Positions 56,838 through 64,000 of a DNA stretch of 64,000 nt are shown piece after piece. The first letter of the stretch is position 1, and each line of letters opens with the position of its first letter. The position numbers and the translations under genes were made by a program. Below the pieces are notes generated by a model. That model searched no databases, was not told the origin of the DNA, and saw only the letters and a program-made list of their open reading frames with translations. The stretch is from Methanocaldococcus sp. (lineage in GTDB: Archaea > AGJL01 > Methanococci > Methanococcales > Methanocaldococcaceae), in contig NZ_JACCLX010000016.1 in assembly GCF_024490875.1 (NCBI RefSeq), positions 62,001 through 126,000 of the forward strand. Direction: 5' to 3'.

Positions 56838-56865
56838 AGGTAGATACATTTAATTTAATCTACCT
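56838..56865. promoter_or_regulatory. Inverted repeat at the hsdM transcription start, candidate operator
   Basis: AGGTAGAT and ATCTACCT are perfect 8-base arms separated by 12 bases of A+T-rich spacer. The repeat begins 15 bases after the TATA box and ends 17 bases before the ATG, so a bound protein or the hairpin itself would limit hsdM expression. The arms contain G and C, which makes chance less likely here. Confidence 0.5.
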
Positions 56866-56882
56866 AATTGTTGGTGATAATA

Positions 56883-58610
56883 ATGCTTTTAGAATTCGTA
56901 GATTTAGATAATTGGGTTAAAAAAAGAGGAAGTATATTGTTTAATAAATTTAAATATGAACCATTTACCTTAGAAGAAGCAGATAAAGTTTTAAAAGAAG
57001 CTGGGATAGAAGCAGAGAATACAAAAGAACTTTTATCCATATTGAAAAGAAAAGGGATAGTTATTGCAAAGAAAGACCCTAAAGATAGAAGAAAAAGATT
57101 ATATCAGTTTATTAAGTCAGCAAAGAAACCAACAAAAGATGATTTAATTAGAAATTTGAAATATTGTGCAGATTTAATTAGAACAAGTGTAGATTATAAA
57201 GTATTATTAGTATTTTTATTTTACAAGGCAGTCAGTGATAAATATCTTTCATTAGTTGAAAAATTTGTTAAAGATGGATACTCTAAAACGCAGGCTTATC
57301 TAATGTCAAATAGGAGTTATTTAAAGCTCTATGATGAAGATGAAGGAAAATTGTATGTTTGGCATGAAGTTGTAAAAAGCAGGGAAACAATAATGGAATT
57401 AGCAAATGCATTATACAAGATAGCAAATCTTAACGATAACCTTAAAGATTTATCTAAGTTAGTTGAGGTTTTGGGACTTATTGGGTTTATTAATGAGGAC
57501 AATATGCATATTTTGGAGGAGTTGGTTAGAGTATATAATGAGATGGACTTTTCAGAGATTGACTATGATGCTATTGGAGATGCATATCAATGGATATTAT
57601 CGTATTTTGCTCCTCAAAAGTGTAAAGAGGGGGAGGTTTATACACCAGTTGAGGTAGTTAGGTTGATAGTGAATTTGTTGGATATTGAGGAAGATGCTGA
57701 GGTTTTAGACCCTGCCTGTGGTAGTGGAACTATGTTAATTGAATCTTATAGATATGTTAAAGATAATTATGGAGGTGAGGTTTATCTCTATGGGCAAGAG
57801 AGAAATGAAATTATGGCAATTTTGGCAAAGTTGAATTTGATATTACATGGGATTGATAGTGAAGGCTACGAGATTTATGTGGGGGATAGTTTAAAAAACC
57901 CAAAGTTTGGAGAGGTTGATTATACTATTGCTAACCCTCCATGGAATTTAGACGGCTATAATGAGAATGTGTTAAAGGAAAATCCGGAGGTTAGAAAGAT
58001 TTATAATACCTTTGTTAGAGGTGGCTACCCTCCTAAACAATCAGCAGATTGGGCTTGGGTTCAATTGATGATATATTTTGCAAGGAAAAAGGCAGGAATT
58101 GTTTTAGATAATGGGGCATTATTTAGAGGGGGAAAAGAGAAAAAGATAAGGAAGGAAATTGTTGATAAAGATTTAATTGAGGCAATTATTCTATTACCTG
58201 AAAAGTTGTTTTATAATGTTACTGCTCCAGGAATTGTAATGATTCTAAACAAAAATAAGCCAGAAGAAAGAAAGGGAAAGATTTTATTTATAAATGCATC
58301 TTTGGAGTTTGAAAAGCATCCAGATGTTAGGAGATTGAATAGATTAGGTGAGGAGAATATTGATAAAATTGTTGAAGTTTATGAAAATTGGGAGGATGTT
58401 GAAGGATTTAGTAGGGTTGTTGATTTAGAAGAAATTAGGAAGAATGATTACAATTTAAATGTAAGTTTATATGTATTCCCTAAGATTGAAGAAGAAGAGA
58501 TAGACATTGAAGAGGTGTTTAAAGAATTAAAAGATATTGAGAAAGAGGAAAAAGAGGCTGTTAATGAAGTTATGGGATATGTTGAGGAGATTTTAAAAAT
58601 CTATAATTAA
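56883..58610 (+). CDS. hsdM: Type I restriction-modification methyltransferase subunit
   Basis: The DNA adenine N6-methyltransferase subunit. The 575-residue protein has an extra N-terminal winged-helix-like segment (about 1-80, TLEEADKVLKEAGIEAENTK and LSILKRKGIVIAKKDPKDRR) before the HsdM N domain. The AdoMet loop VLDPACGSGTM follows at 276 and the catalytic NPPW at 351, with EVYTPVEVVRLIVNLL between. The frame opens with TTG at 56868, but GGTGATAATA sets the ATG at 56883. First gene of the operon hsdM-hsdS-hsdR. The winged helix could read the operator repeat upstream, which is a guess. Confidence 0.94.
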   Translation: MLLEFVDLDNWVKKRGSILFNKFKYEPFTLEEADKVLKEAGIEAENTKELLSILKRKGIVIAKKDPKDRRKRLYQFIKSAKKPTKDDLIRNLKYCADLIRTSVDYKVLLVFLFYKAVSDKYLSLVEKFVKDGYSKTQAYLMSNRSYLKLYDEDEGKLYVWHEVVKSRETIMELANALYKIANLNDNLKDLSKLVEVLGLIGFINEDNMHILEELVRVYNEMDFSEIDYDAIGDAYQWILSYFAPQKCKEGEVYTPVEVVRLIVNLLDIEEDAEVLDPACGSGTMLIESYRYVKDNYGGEVYLYGQERNEIMAILAKLNLILHGIDSEGYEIYVGDSLKNPKFGEVDYTIANPPWNLDGYNENVLKENPEVRKIYNTFVRGGYPPKQSADWAWVQLMIYFARKKAGIVLDNGALFRGGKEKKIRKEIVDKDLIEAIILLPEKLFYNVTAPGIVMILNKNKPEERKGKILFINASLEFEKHPDVRRLNRLGEENIDKIVEVYENWEDVEGFSRVVDLEEIRKNDYNLNVSLYVFPKIEEEEIDIEEVFKELKDIEKEEKEAVNEVMGYVEEILKIYN

Positions 58611-58643
58611 ATTTTTTAATTTAATTTTTTTGGAGGGATTTTT

Positions 58644-59873
58644 ATGGAATTTTATAAAGAAACAAGATTTAAAAATTCAGAAATTGGAGAAGTGCCAGAG
58701 GATTGGGGGGTTGTTAGGCTTATTGATGTTGCAGAATATATTAATGGGTATGCATTTAGCCCCAAAGATTGGAAAGATAAAGGACTTCCAATAATTCGGA
58801 TCCAAAATCTTAACGATCCAAAAGCTGAATTTAACTATTTTGATGGAGTAATTGATAATAAGTATATTGTAGAAAATGGGGATATATTATTTTCTTGGTC
58901 TGCAAGCATAGGAGTTTATATTTGGAATAGGGGTAGAGCAGTTTTAAATCAACATATATTTAAAGTTGTGCCAAAGAATAATGTTGATAGGCTTTTTCTT
59001 TATTATACTTTGTTTTTAGCAATAGAGCAATTAAAAAATAGGGTTCACGGCTCCACGATGAAACATTTCAAGAGAAGTGAATTAAATACTACATTTATTC
59101 CACTCCCACCCCTCGAAGAACAGAAAAAAATTGCAGAAGTTTTAAGTAATACAGATAAAGCAATTCAAAAAGTTGATGAGAGTATTGAAAAATTTGAAAA
59201 GTTAAAAAAGGGCTTAATGAATATTTTACTTAATGGAAAAGTAAGGATTAAGGTTGAAAATGGTAAATTTTATTTCTATAAAGAAACAAAGTTTAAAAAT
59301 TCAGAGATTGGGGAAGTTCCCGAGGATTGGGAGGTTGTTAGGTTGGGGAAGATTGTTGAAATTTATGATAATAAAAGAGTTCCATTAAATGAACAAGAAA
59401 GAGAAAAAATGAAAGGTCCATATCCTTATTGTGGGGCTAATGGAATTTTAGATTACATTAATAACTATATTTTTGATGGTGAATATATTCTTCTTGCGGA
59501 AGATGGAGGATATTGGGGTAAATTCGAAAATTCGGCATATATAATGAATGGTAAATTTTGGGTAAATAATCATGCTCATGTTCTAAAAGCATTAAATGGA
59601 ATAGCATATAATAGATTTTTAATGTATATTTTAAATTTCTTAGATTTAACCCCCTATATTGTAGGCTCAACAAGAGGAAAACTCAACCAAAAAGATATGA
59701 AAAATATAAAACTTCCACTCCCACCAATTGAAGAACAACAAAAAATTGTTGAAATATTAAGTAAAATAGACAAAGTTATACAATTAAAAAAAGAGAAAAA
59801 AGAAAAACTAGAAAAGATAAAAAAATACTTTATGGACAATCTTTTAACTGGTAAAGTTAGGATAAAACTATGA
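58644..59873 (+). CDS. hsdS: Type I restriction-modification specificity subunit
   Basis: The subunit that recognises the two halves of the target site. The 409 residues hold two target-recognition domains, each opened by KNSEIGEVPEDW and closed by a conserved helix (PLPPLEEQKKIAEVLSNTDK and PLPPIEEQQKIVEILSKIDK). The two halves are separated by 208 residues, the usual circular-permuted layout. The opening segments are nearly identical at DNA level (58654 and 59278), which could allow swapping of domains. A GGAGGG site precedes the ATG. Target sequence not readable from the protein. Confidence 0.94.
   Translation: MEFYKETRFKNSEIGEVPEDWGVVRLIDVAEYINGYAFSPKDWKDKGLPIIRIQNLNDPKAEFNYFDGVIDNKYIVENGDILFSWSASIGVYIWNRGRAVLNQHIFKVVPKNNVDRLFLYYTLFLAIEQLKNRVHGSTMKHFKRSELNTTFIPLPPLEEQKKIAEVLSNTDKAIQKVDESIEKFEKLKKGLMNILLNGKVRIKVENGKFYFYKETKFKNSEIGEVPEDWEVVRLGKIVEIYDNKRVPLNEQEREKMKGPYPYCGANGILDYINNYIFDGEYILLAEDGGYWGKFENSAYIMNGKFWVNNHAHVLKALNGIAYNRFLMYILNFLDLTPYIVGSTRGKLNQKDMKNIKLPLPPIEEQQKIVEILSKIDKVIQLKKEKKEKLEKIKKYFMDNLLTGKVRIKL
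58654..58719. repeat. Direct repeat in hsdS, first copy
   Basis: About 66 bases encoding the KETRFKNSEIGEVPEDW region, nearly identical to 59278-59343, offset 624 bases (208 codons). Likely crossover site for exchange of recognition domains. Confidence 0.8.
59278..59343. repeat. Direct repeat in hsdS, second copy
   Basis: Second copy of the 66-base repeat, encoding KETKFKNSEIGEVPEDW before the second recognition domain. A few silent or conservative changes separate the copies. Confidence 0.8.
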
Positions 59874-59963
59874 AAAAGCATAAAATACTCAAGAAATAAA
59901 AAGATTAAAAAAAGTGGGGGAGTAAATATAACTCTTTAAGAATAAAACAAAGTGGGGATTATT

Positions 59964-62900
59964 ATGATAAGGAAGGAAGATTTAGATGTTGAGAATATAA
60001 AAGAAAACCTCCAAAAAATTGGATGGGAAGATGGAAAGAAATACATTAACTTTAAGGAGTATCAACTAATTCCTGACTATTATCTACCAAACTTTTTTGA
60101 GGAAAAATTTAAAGAAATAAATAAAGCCCTACTAAGTGATTTAACTCCAAAGGAAGTTAGAGAAGTTATTGACTATATAAAAAATGAACTTAATAATGCA
60201 GATGAAATAAAAATTTTGGATTACTTAAAATATGGAGTTGAGGTTGTAGTTAAAAAAAGTGAAAAAAGAAAATTTAAACTTATTGACTATAAAAATATAG
60301 AAAAAAACACATTTTTCTATTTATGTGAAGCAGAATTTAAAGGAAATCCAAAAAATTCAAGACCTGATATAACTTTATTCATTAATGGAATTCCTATTGT
60401 AATTATAGAGGCAAAACCTACAATGAAAATTAACTCTCACTTAGAGGGAATTAATCAAATAAGAAGATATGAAAAATATAGCCCAAATTTATTTAGATTT
60501 GTTCAATTTGCAATATCTTATGGTGAAGAGCAGTTATACACTCCAACAATGCCAAACTGGTTTAAAGAAAACTTTTATCTACCAAAATACTACTGGAAAG
60601 TTAAAGAAAAAATAAATGGAAAAATCAAAACCATAAACAACATTTTTTACATTATAAATCCTAATGTATTGTTAGAGATGATAAAATACTTTATATTTTA
60701 CAGAAAAGAGGAAAATAGTAAAACAAAAACAGTGAGTAAAATTATTGCAAGATACAACCAATATTTTGCTACAAAAAAGGCAATGAAAAGAATAGAGGAT
60801 TATTTAAGTGGAGATAATAAAAATAAAGGTTTAGTATGGCATTGGCAGGGTAGTGGAAAAACATACACTATGTTTTTCATAGCAAATTATTTCTTAGATA
60901 AATATTTCTCAGAAAATCCTGTTATTTTCTTTATAGTTGATAGAGTTGATTTAGAAAAACAGAGTAAAGAGTTTTATGAAGCAATCCAAGAGAAAAAATT
61001 TAAAAACCTATTAAAAAGAATTGAAAACATCAATAATCTATATGAAGTTATAAAAAATATAAAAATGAGCGAATTGAGCAATAAAGTCATTGTTAGAGGT
61101 ATTTATACAACAACAATCCAAAAATTCCAACGTGAAAGAGTTAAAAAAGAAGAAGATGAGATAAAGGGCTTATGCCATCTTTTAATAAAATTAGGTGAGG
61201 AATATTTAAACCATTTAAAAGAAAAAAATACTAAAGAATACAAAAAACATATAGAGAACTTAAATAAATTGGAAGATGAGGAAAAGGATAGATATTTAAT
61301 AGAATTAGGGAGTATTAAAAAGAAACATATCTTAATATTGATAGATGAAGCTCACAGGACTCAATACGGAACCTTAGGAAGTATGAGAAAAATGACATTT
61401 CCAAATGCCATAACCTTTGGATTTACTGGAACTCCTGTATTTAATAATGAAAAAAACACATTTTCAGAGTTTTCATATCCACAAGAAGGAGAGTTTTATT
61501 TAGATGTGTATTTTATAAAGGACTCTATAAAAGACAAATTTACACTACCATTAACTTATCAAATTGTAAAAGAGGGCGATATTAAAACTGAAGGAATACA
61601 AATAGCATTGGATGAAGAAGATATAAAAGAATTTATTGATGAGTGGATTAAAAGAGGAGAAGATATTGATTTATTTGACAGAAAAAAAGTTCCAAAGTAT
61701 ATAAACAAGTCAAAAACAATTTTATTAAACCCAGAAAGAATTGATAAAGTTGCAAAATATATTGTTGATAGAATAGAGGAAGATACTGAAAACTTTAAAT
61801 TTAAGGCAATGGTTGTAGCGGTTAATAGATTAGGATGCGTGAGATTTAAAAAGGCACTTGATAAATATTTAAAAGAAAGATTTGGAGATGAAGCAGAAAA
61901 ATGGGCTGAAATAGTGATGACTTATCATCACAATGAAGAAGAGAAAGAGATTATTGAATACATGGAAAAACTTAAAAAAGAAAAAAATTCTAATGATTTT
62001 AATGAGATTAACCAAATTATTAGAGAAGAGTTCTTAAATTCAGAAAATCCGAAGATTTTAATAGTAACAGATATGCTTTTAACTGGATTTGATGCTCCAC
62101 GATTAAAAGTTATGTATTTAGATAAACCACTATATGGACACAGACTGCTACAAGCAATAGCAAGGACAAATAGACCCTATAAGGATAAAGAATTTGGTCT
62201 AATTGTTGATTCTGTGGGATTATTTAAAGTTTTAACAGAAACAATGGCATTATACAATATGATTGCAGAGGAAGAGATTAGAGAGGACTTTAAAAACAAT
62301 TTAATAACTTCAATTGATGATATTTTCCAAGAATTTGAGTTAAAAATGGATAAGGTTAAAAAATCTCTAAAAAATTTAAAAATAAACGATGATGATTTGA
62401 GTATAGATATTAATGCTCTAAAAATATTAACGAAAAATAAAGATTTCGATAAGAAACAATTAGTAGAAAAGTTAGATGTAATTGCATTTTATGCAGAAGA
62501 TGGAAATGCTGAAATTTTAAAACTTATAAACGATATAAACGCAGTAATTAAACTTTATAAGGCATTAGGTTCATATCCACAAAAAATTTTTTACGTTGAG
62601 GATATTGAACTCTTATCCTTTATATATGCATATTTAATGAAAAAATTAAAGATAAAAAGAAAATCTAACAGGAAATTTTGGGAAGAATTAATAATCTTTA
62701 TACATAACAAAATGCTTGTCGATGAATTGAATGTGATAGATGAGATAAATCTCAACCCTAATGACTTAGATAAAATTTTAAAAGAGAATGTTAAGAATAG
62801 AGAAATAAAAAGAGCTGTGGCAAATTACTACTTTATTTTGAGAAACAGTATTTTAGATAAGCAACACGATCCAATATATAAGGAAATCTTGGAAAGATTA

Positions 62901-63326
62901 GAAAAACTAAGAAGAGATTGGATTCTAAAAAAAATTGATAATAAAATATATCTAAATGCTATAAAAAACCTCATAGAATTAAAGAAAAATTATGATAAGA
63001 GGATAAAAGGAAAATCATCAATAGAAAGGATAAAAGAATCAATAAGTGCGTATATTGGAAATAATATATTAAAAAACCAGAATATTAATTTAAATTTAAA
63101 AAATACTGAAAAGTTAATCATGAAAATACAAAATTTAAATAAAATGTCAAAATTGCAAAGAAAAAAGTTCAAAAAAGAGTTATCTTATGCATTGCTTGAA
63201 GATTTATTAAAGGAATTAGAAGGAAAAATTAAAGATGAAGAAGCTAAGAAGGTAGCAGAAATTTCTGATAAACTTATTAATGAATTTATTTTAAAGGAGT
63301 TATGGGGAGAAGAGTATGAAAATTAA
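59964..63326 (+). CDS. hsdR: Type I restriction-modification endonuclease/translocase subunit
   Basis: The motor and nuclease subunit. The 1120-residue protein has an N-terminal PD-(D/E)xK nuclease (Asp135 in SRPDITLF; Glu149 and Lys151 in VIIEAKP). The SF2 translocase has Walker A WQGSGKT (296-300), DEAH at 461-464 (LIDEAHRTQYG), FTGTPVF, VTDMLLTGFDAPRLK and QAIARTNRPYKD. A long helical C terminus (about 760-1120) follows. All key residues are present, so the enzyme looks active. The GTG at 59952 lies in the ribosome binding region of the ATG at 59964. The 90-base gap after hsdS shows two AAAGTGGGG copies and no gene. Confidence 0.94.
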   Translation: MIRKEDLDVENIKENLQKIGWEDGKKYINFKEYQLIPDYYLPNFFEEKFKEINKALLSDLTPKEVREVIDYIKNELNNADEIKILDYLKYGVEVVVKKSEKRKFKLIDYKNIEKNTFFYLCEAEFKGNPKNSRPDITLFINGIPIVIIEAKPTMKINSHLEGINQIRRYEKYSPNLFRFVQFAISYGEEQLYTPTMPNWFKENFYLPKYYWKVKEKINGKIKTINNIFYIINPNVLLEMIKYFIFYRKEENSKTKTVSKIIARYNQYFATKKAMKRIEDYLSGDNKNKGLVWHWQGSGKTYTMFFIANYFLDKYFSENPVIFFIVDRVDLEKQSKEFYEAIQEKKFKNLLKRIENINNLYEVIKNIKMSELSNKVIVRGIYTTTIQKFQRERVKKEEDEIKGLCHLLIKLGEEYLNHLKEKNTKEYKKHIENLNKLEDEEKDRYLIELGSIKKKHILILIDEAHRTQYGTLGSMRKMTFPNAITFGFTGTPVFNNEKNTFSEFSYPQEGEFYLDVYFIKDSIKDKFTLPLTYQIVKEGDIKTEGIQIALDEEDIKEFIDEWIKRGEDIDLFDRKKVPKYINKSKTILLNPERIDKVAKYIVDRIEEDTENFKFKAMVVAVNRLGCVRFKKALDKYLKERFGDEAEKWAEIVMTYHHNEEEKEIIEYMEKLKKEKNSNDFNEINQIIREEFLNSENPKILIVTDMLLTGFDAPRLKVMYLDKPLYGHRLLQAIARTNRPYKDKEFGLIVDSVGLFKVLTETMALYNMIAEEEIREDFKNNLITSIDDIFQEFELKMDKVKKSLKNLKINDDDLSIDINALKILTKNKDFDKKQLVEKLDVIAFYAEDGNAEILKLINDINAVIKLYKALGSYPQKIFYVEDIELLSFIYAYLMKKLKIKRKSNRKFWEELIIFIHNKMLVDELNVIDEINLNPNDLDKILKENVKNREIKRAVANYYFILRNSILDKQHDPIYKEILERLEKLRRDWILKKIDNKIYLNAIKNLIELKKNYDKRIKGKSSIERIKESISAYIGNNILKNQNINLNLKNTEKLIMKIQNLNKMSKLQRKKFKKELSYALLEDLLKELEGKIKDEEAKKVAEISDKLINEFILKELWGEEYEN

Positions 63327-63645
63327 TGATAAAACAATGATAAAAAATCTTGTTAATGAAGTTAAAAGTTCATTAAACATTAATGAGACCATAAACATAG
63401 AAATAAAGCCAATGAAACAAAAAATTGCCTCATTTTCATTTAAAACTAAGACTTTAAGATTAAACAAATATGTTGTTGAAAATTTTGAGAAAGATTTGCT
63501 TTATTATATAATACTGCATGAACTTATTCACTTCAAAGTAAAATCAACAAATCATAATTTAGCGTTTGAAAATGAATTAAAAAAACACTTTTCTGAAGAG
63601 ATATGTTATGAAATTGAGTTAAAAATTATACAAAAACTTATATAA
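63316..63645 (+). CDS. Small zinc metallopeptidase-like protein (YgjP/DUF45 type) in the hsd operon
   Basis: A 109-residue protein carrying HELIHFKVKSTNHNLAFENEL. This is HExxH (His68, Glu69, His72) with a third ligand His80, the pattern of the YgjP/WLM-like minimal metallopeptidases, but half the length of Escherichia coli YgjP. The N-terminal 50 residues form a small beta part (IEIKPMKQKIASFSFKTKTL). Its start overlaps the end of hsdR by 11 bases, so it is translated together with the restriction subunit. Such proteins occur beside type I systems in other genomes to my memory, but their role is not known. It may process or control HsdR. Confidence 0.8.
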   Translation: MKINDKTMIKNLVNEVKSSLNINETINIEIKPMKQKIASFSFKTKTLRLNKYVVENFEKDLLYYIILHELIHFKVKSTNHNLAFENELKKHFSEEICYEIELKIIQKLI

Positions 63646-63697
63646 TATTATATTTAAAAATTTTTAAAATCACCTATCAAAAATATGAGGCGATAAT

Positions 63698-64000
63698 ATG
63701 GCATACTGGCTATGTATAACAAATGAAGACAATTGGAAAGTAATAAAGGAAAAAAAGATATGGGGAGTAGCAGAGAGGCATAAAAATACAATAAATAAAG
63801 TTAAAGTTGGAGATAAACTAATTATTTATGAAATTCAGAGAAGTGGGAAGGATTATAAACCTCCATACATTAGAGGTATTTATGAAGTTATCTCTGAAGT
63901 TTATAAAGATTCTACAAAAATATTCAAACCTACACCAAGAAATCCTAATGAGAAATTTCCATATAGAGTTAAATTAAAAGAAATTAAGATTTTTGAGCCA
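63698..64000 (+). CDS. EVE-domain protein, cut by the window end
   Basis: An open frame from ATG 63698 (GAGGCGAT site upstream) runs off the window after 101 codons. It begins [18 protein letters not shown] and continues [31 protein letters not shown] and [13 protein letters not shown]. These match the EVE (PUA/YTH-like) fold, whose members bind modified nucleotides such as methylated cytosine or adenine in pockets with aromatic residues. The family is often found in or beside restriction systems, sometimes fused to nucleases. Being downstream of hsdM-S-R it may read the modified DNA or target foreign modified DNA. Its C-terminal end is not visible. Confidence 0.82.
   Translation, partial: MAYWLCITNEDNWKVIKEKKIWGVAERHKNTINKVKVGDKLIIYEIQRSGKDYKPPYIRGIYEVISEVYKDSTKIFKPTPRNPNEKFPYRVKLKEIKIFEP

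Noticed and set aside
59874-59963. Possible gene remnant or mobile element between hsdS and hsdR
   Set aside because: Only two short AAAGTGGGG copies are seen. No open frame or terminal repeats support an element.
1-64000. CRISPR arrays, rRNA, transposases or an origin of replication
   Set aside because: No regularly spaced repeats, long GC-rich RNA islands, transposase motifs or origin-type repeat clusters were seen beyond the tRNA and the SECIS hairpin.

Overview
The window looks like the chromosome of a hyperthermophilic methanogen of the Methanocaldococcus type. It is very A+T rich, and the only clear G+C islands are a tRNA gene and an RNA hairpin. Genes are tightly packed, with GGTGA-type ribosome binding sites and TATA boxes of the TTTATATA type. 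It carries reverse gyrase, a coenzyme F420 pathway gene (cofD), an F420-reducing hydrogenase, the methyl-coenzyme M reductase activation protein A2, 2-phosphoglycerate kinase, GGGP synthase for archaeal ether lipids, dehydroquinate synthase II, a proteasome beta subunit and the aCPSF1 termination nuclease. From memory, many genes have close counterparts in M. jannaschii, but they occur as short conserved blocks in a different order, so this is probably a related species. Start codons were re-chosen wherever a ribosome binding site sat inside the longest open frame.

Layout. 0.1-4.5 kb: purL, ndk, peptidyl-tRNA hydrolase and a split tRNA 2-selenouridine synthase. 4.6-9.2 kb: ribosome quality control factor RqcH, a large helical-repeat protein and a small Toprim protein. 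9.2-17.2 kb: 2-phosphoglycerate kinase, a DUF2100 protein, a LOR/SDH-type enzyme, an aminotransferase, a tRNA thiolation-type ATPase, a SPOUT methyltransferase, Nob1 and a core methionine synthase. 17.2-25.4 kb: a minus-strand surface-structure operon with several class III-type signal peptide (pilin-like) proteins, a 1034-residue PKD-repeat protein and an archaeosortase. 25.5-33.4 kb: reverse gyrase interrupted by a homing-endonuclease intein, taw3 and hef. 33.4-36.8 kb: the fruADGB hydrogenase operon, whose large subunit is read through an in-frame UGA as selenocysteine with an archaeal SECIS hairpin directly after the true stop. 37-46.3 kb: THUMP-FtsJ methyltransferase, cofD, a glycosyltransferase, a membrane-anchored winged-helix regulator, secF, GGGP synthase, dehydroquinate synthase II and hexulose-phosphate isomerase. 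46.35 kb: an intron-containing tRNA-Trp. 46.6-56.7 kb: sucD, a four-gene cluster ending in atwA, proS, psmB, aCPSF1, a methyltransferase, a DUF447 protein and aroD. 56.8-64 kb: an accessory defence island with hsdM, hsdS, hsdR, an overlapping small zinc metallopeptidase and an EVE-domain gene cut by the window end.

The genes work together in several clear groups. Selenium is used both in protein (FruA) and in tRNA (split SelU). The archaeosortase appears to have one visible substrate, the PKD protein, encoded two genes away in the same operon. The restriction-modification cluster carries two extra genes, a metallopeptidase and a possible modified-base reader, which make it the most likely place for a poorly described system. 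No CRISPR array, transposon, rRNA or replication origin was seen. No gene-free stretch exceeds about 300 bases except around the tRNA gene (46263-46633), where only the tRNA and its promoter-like A+T tract were recognised.
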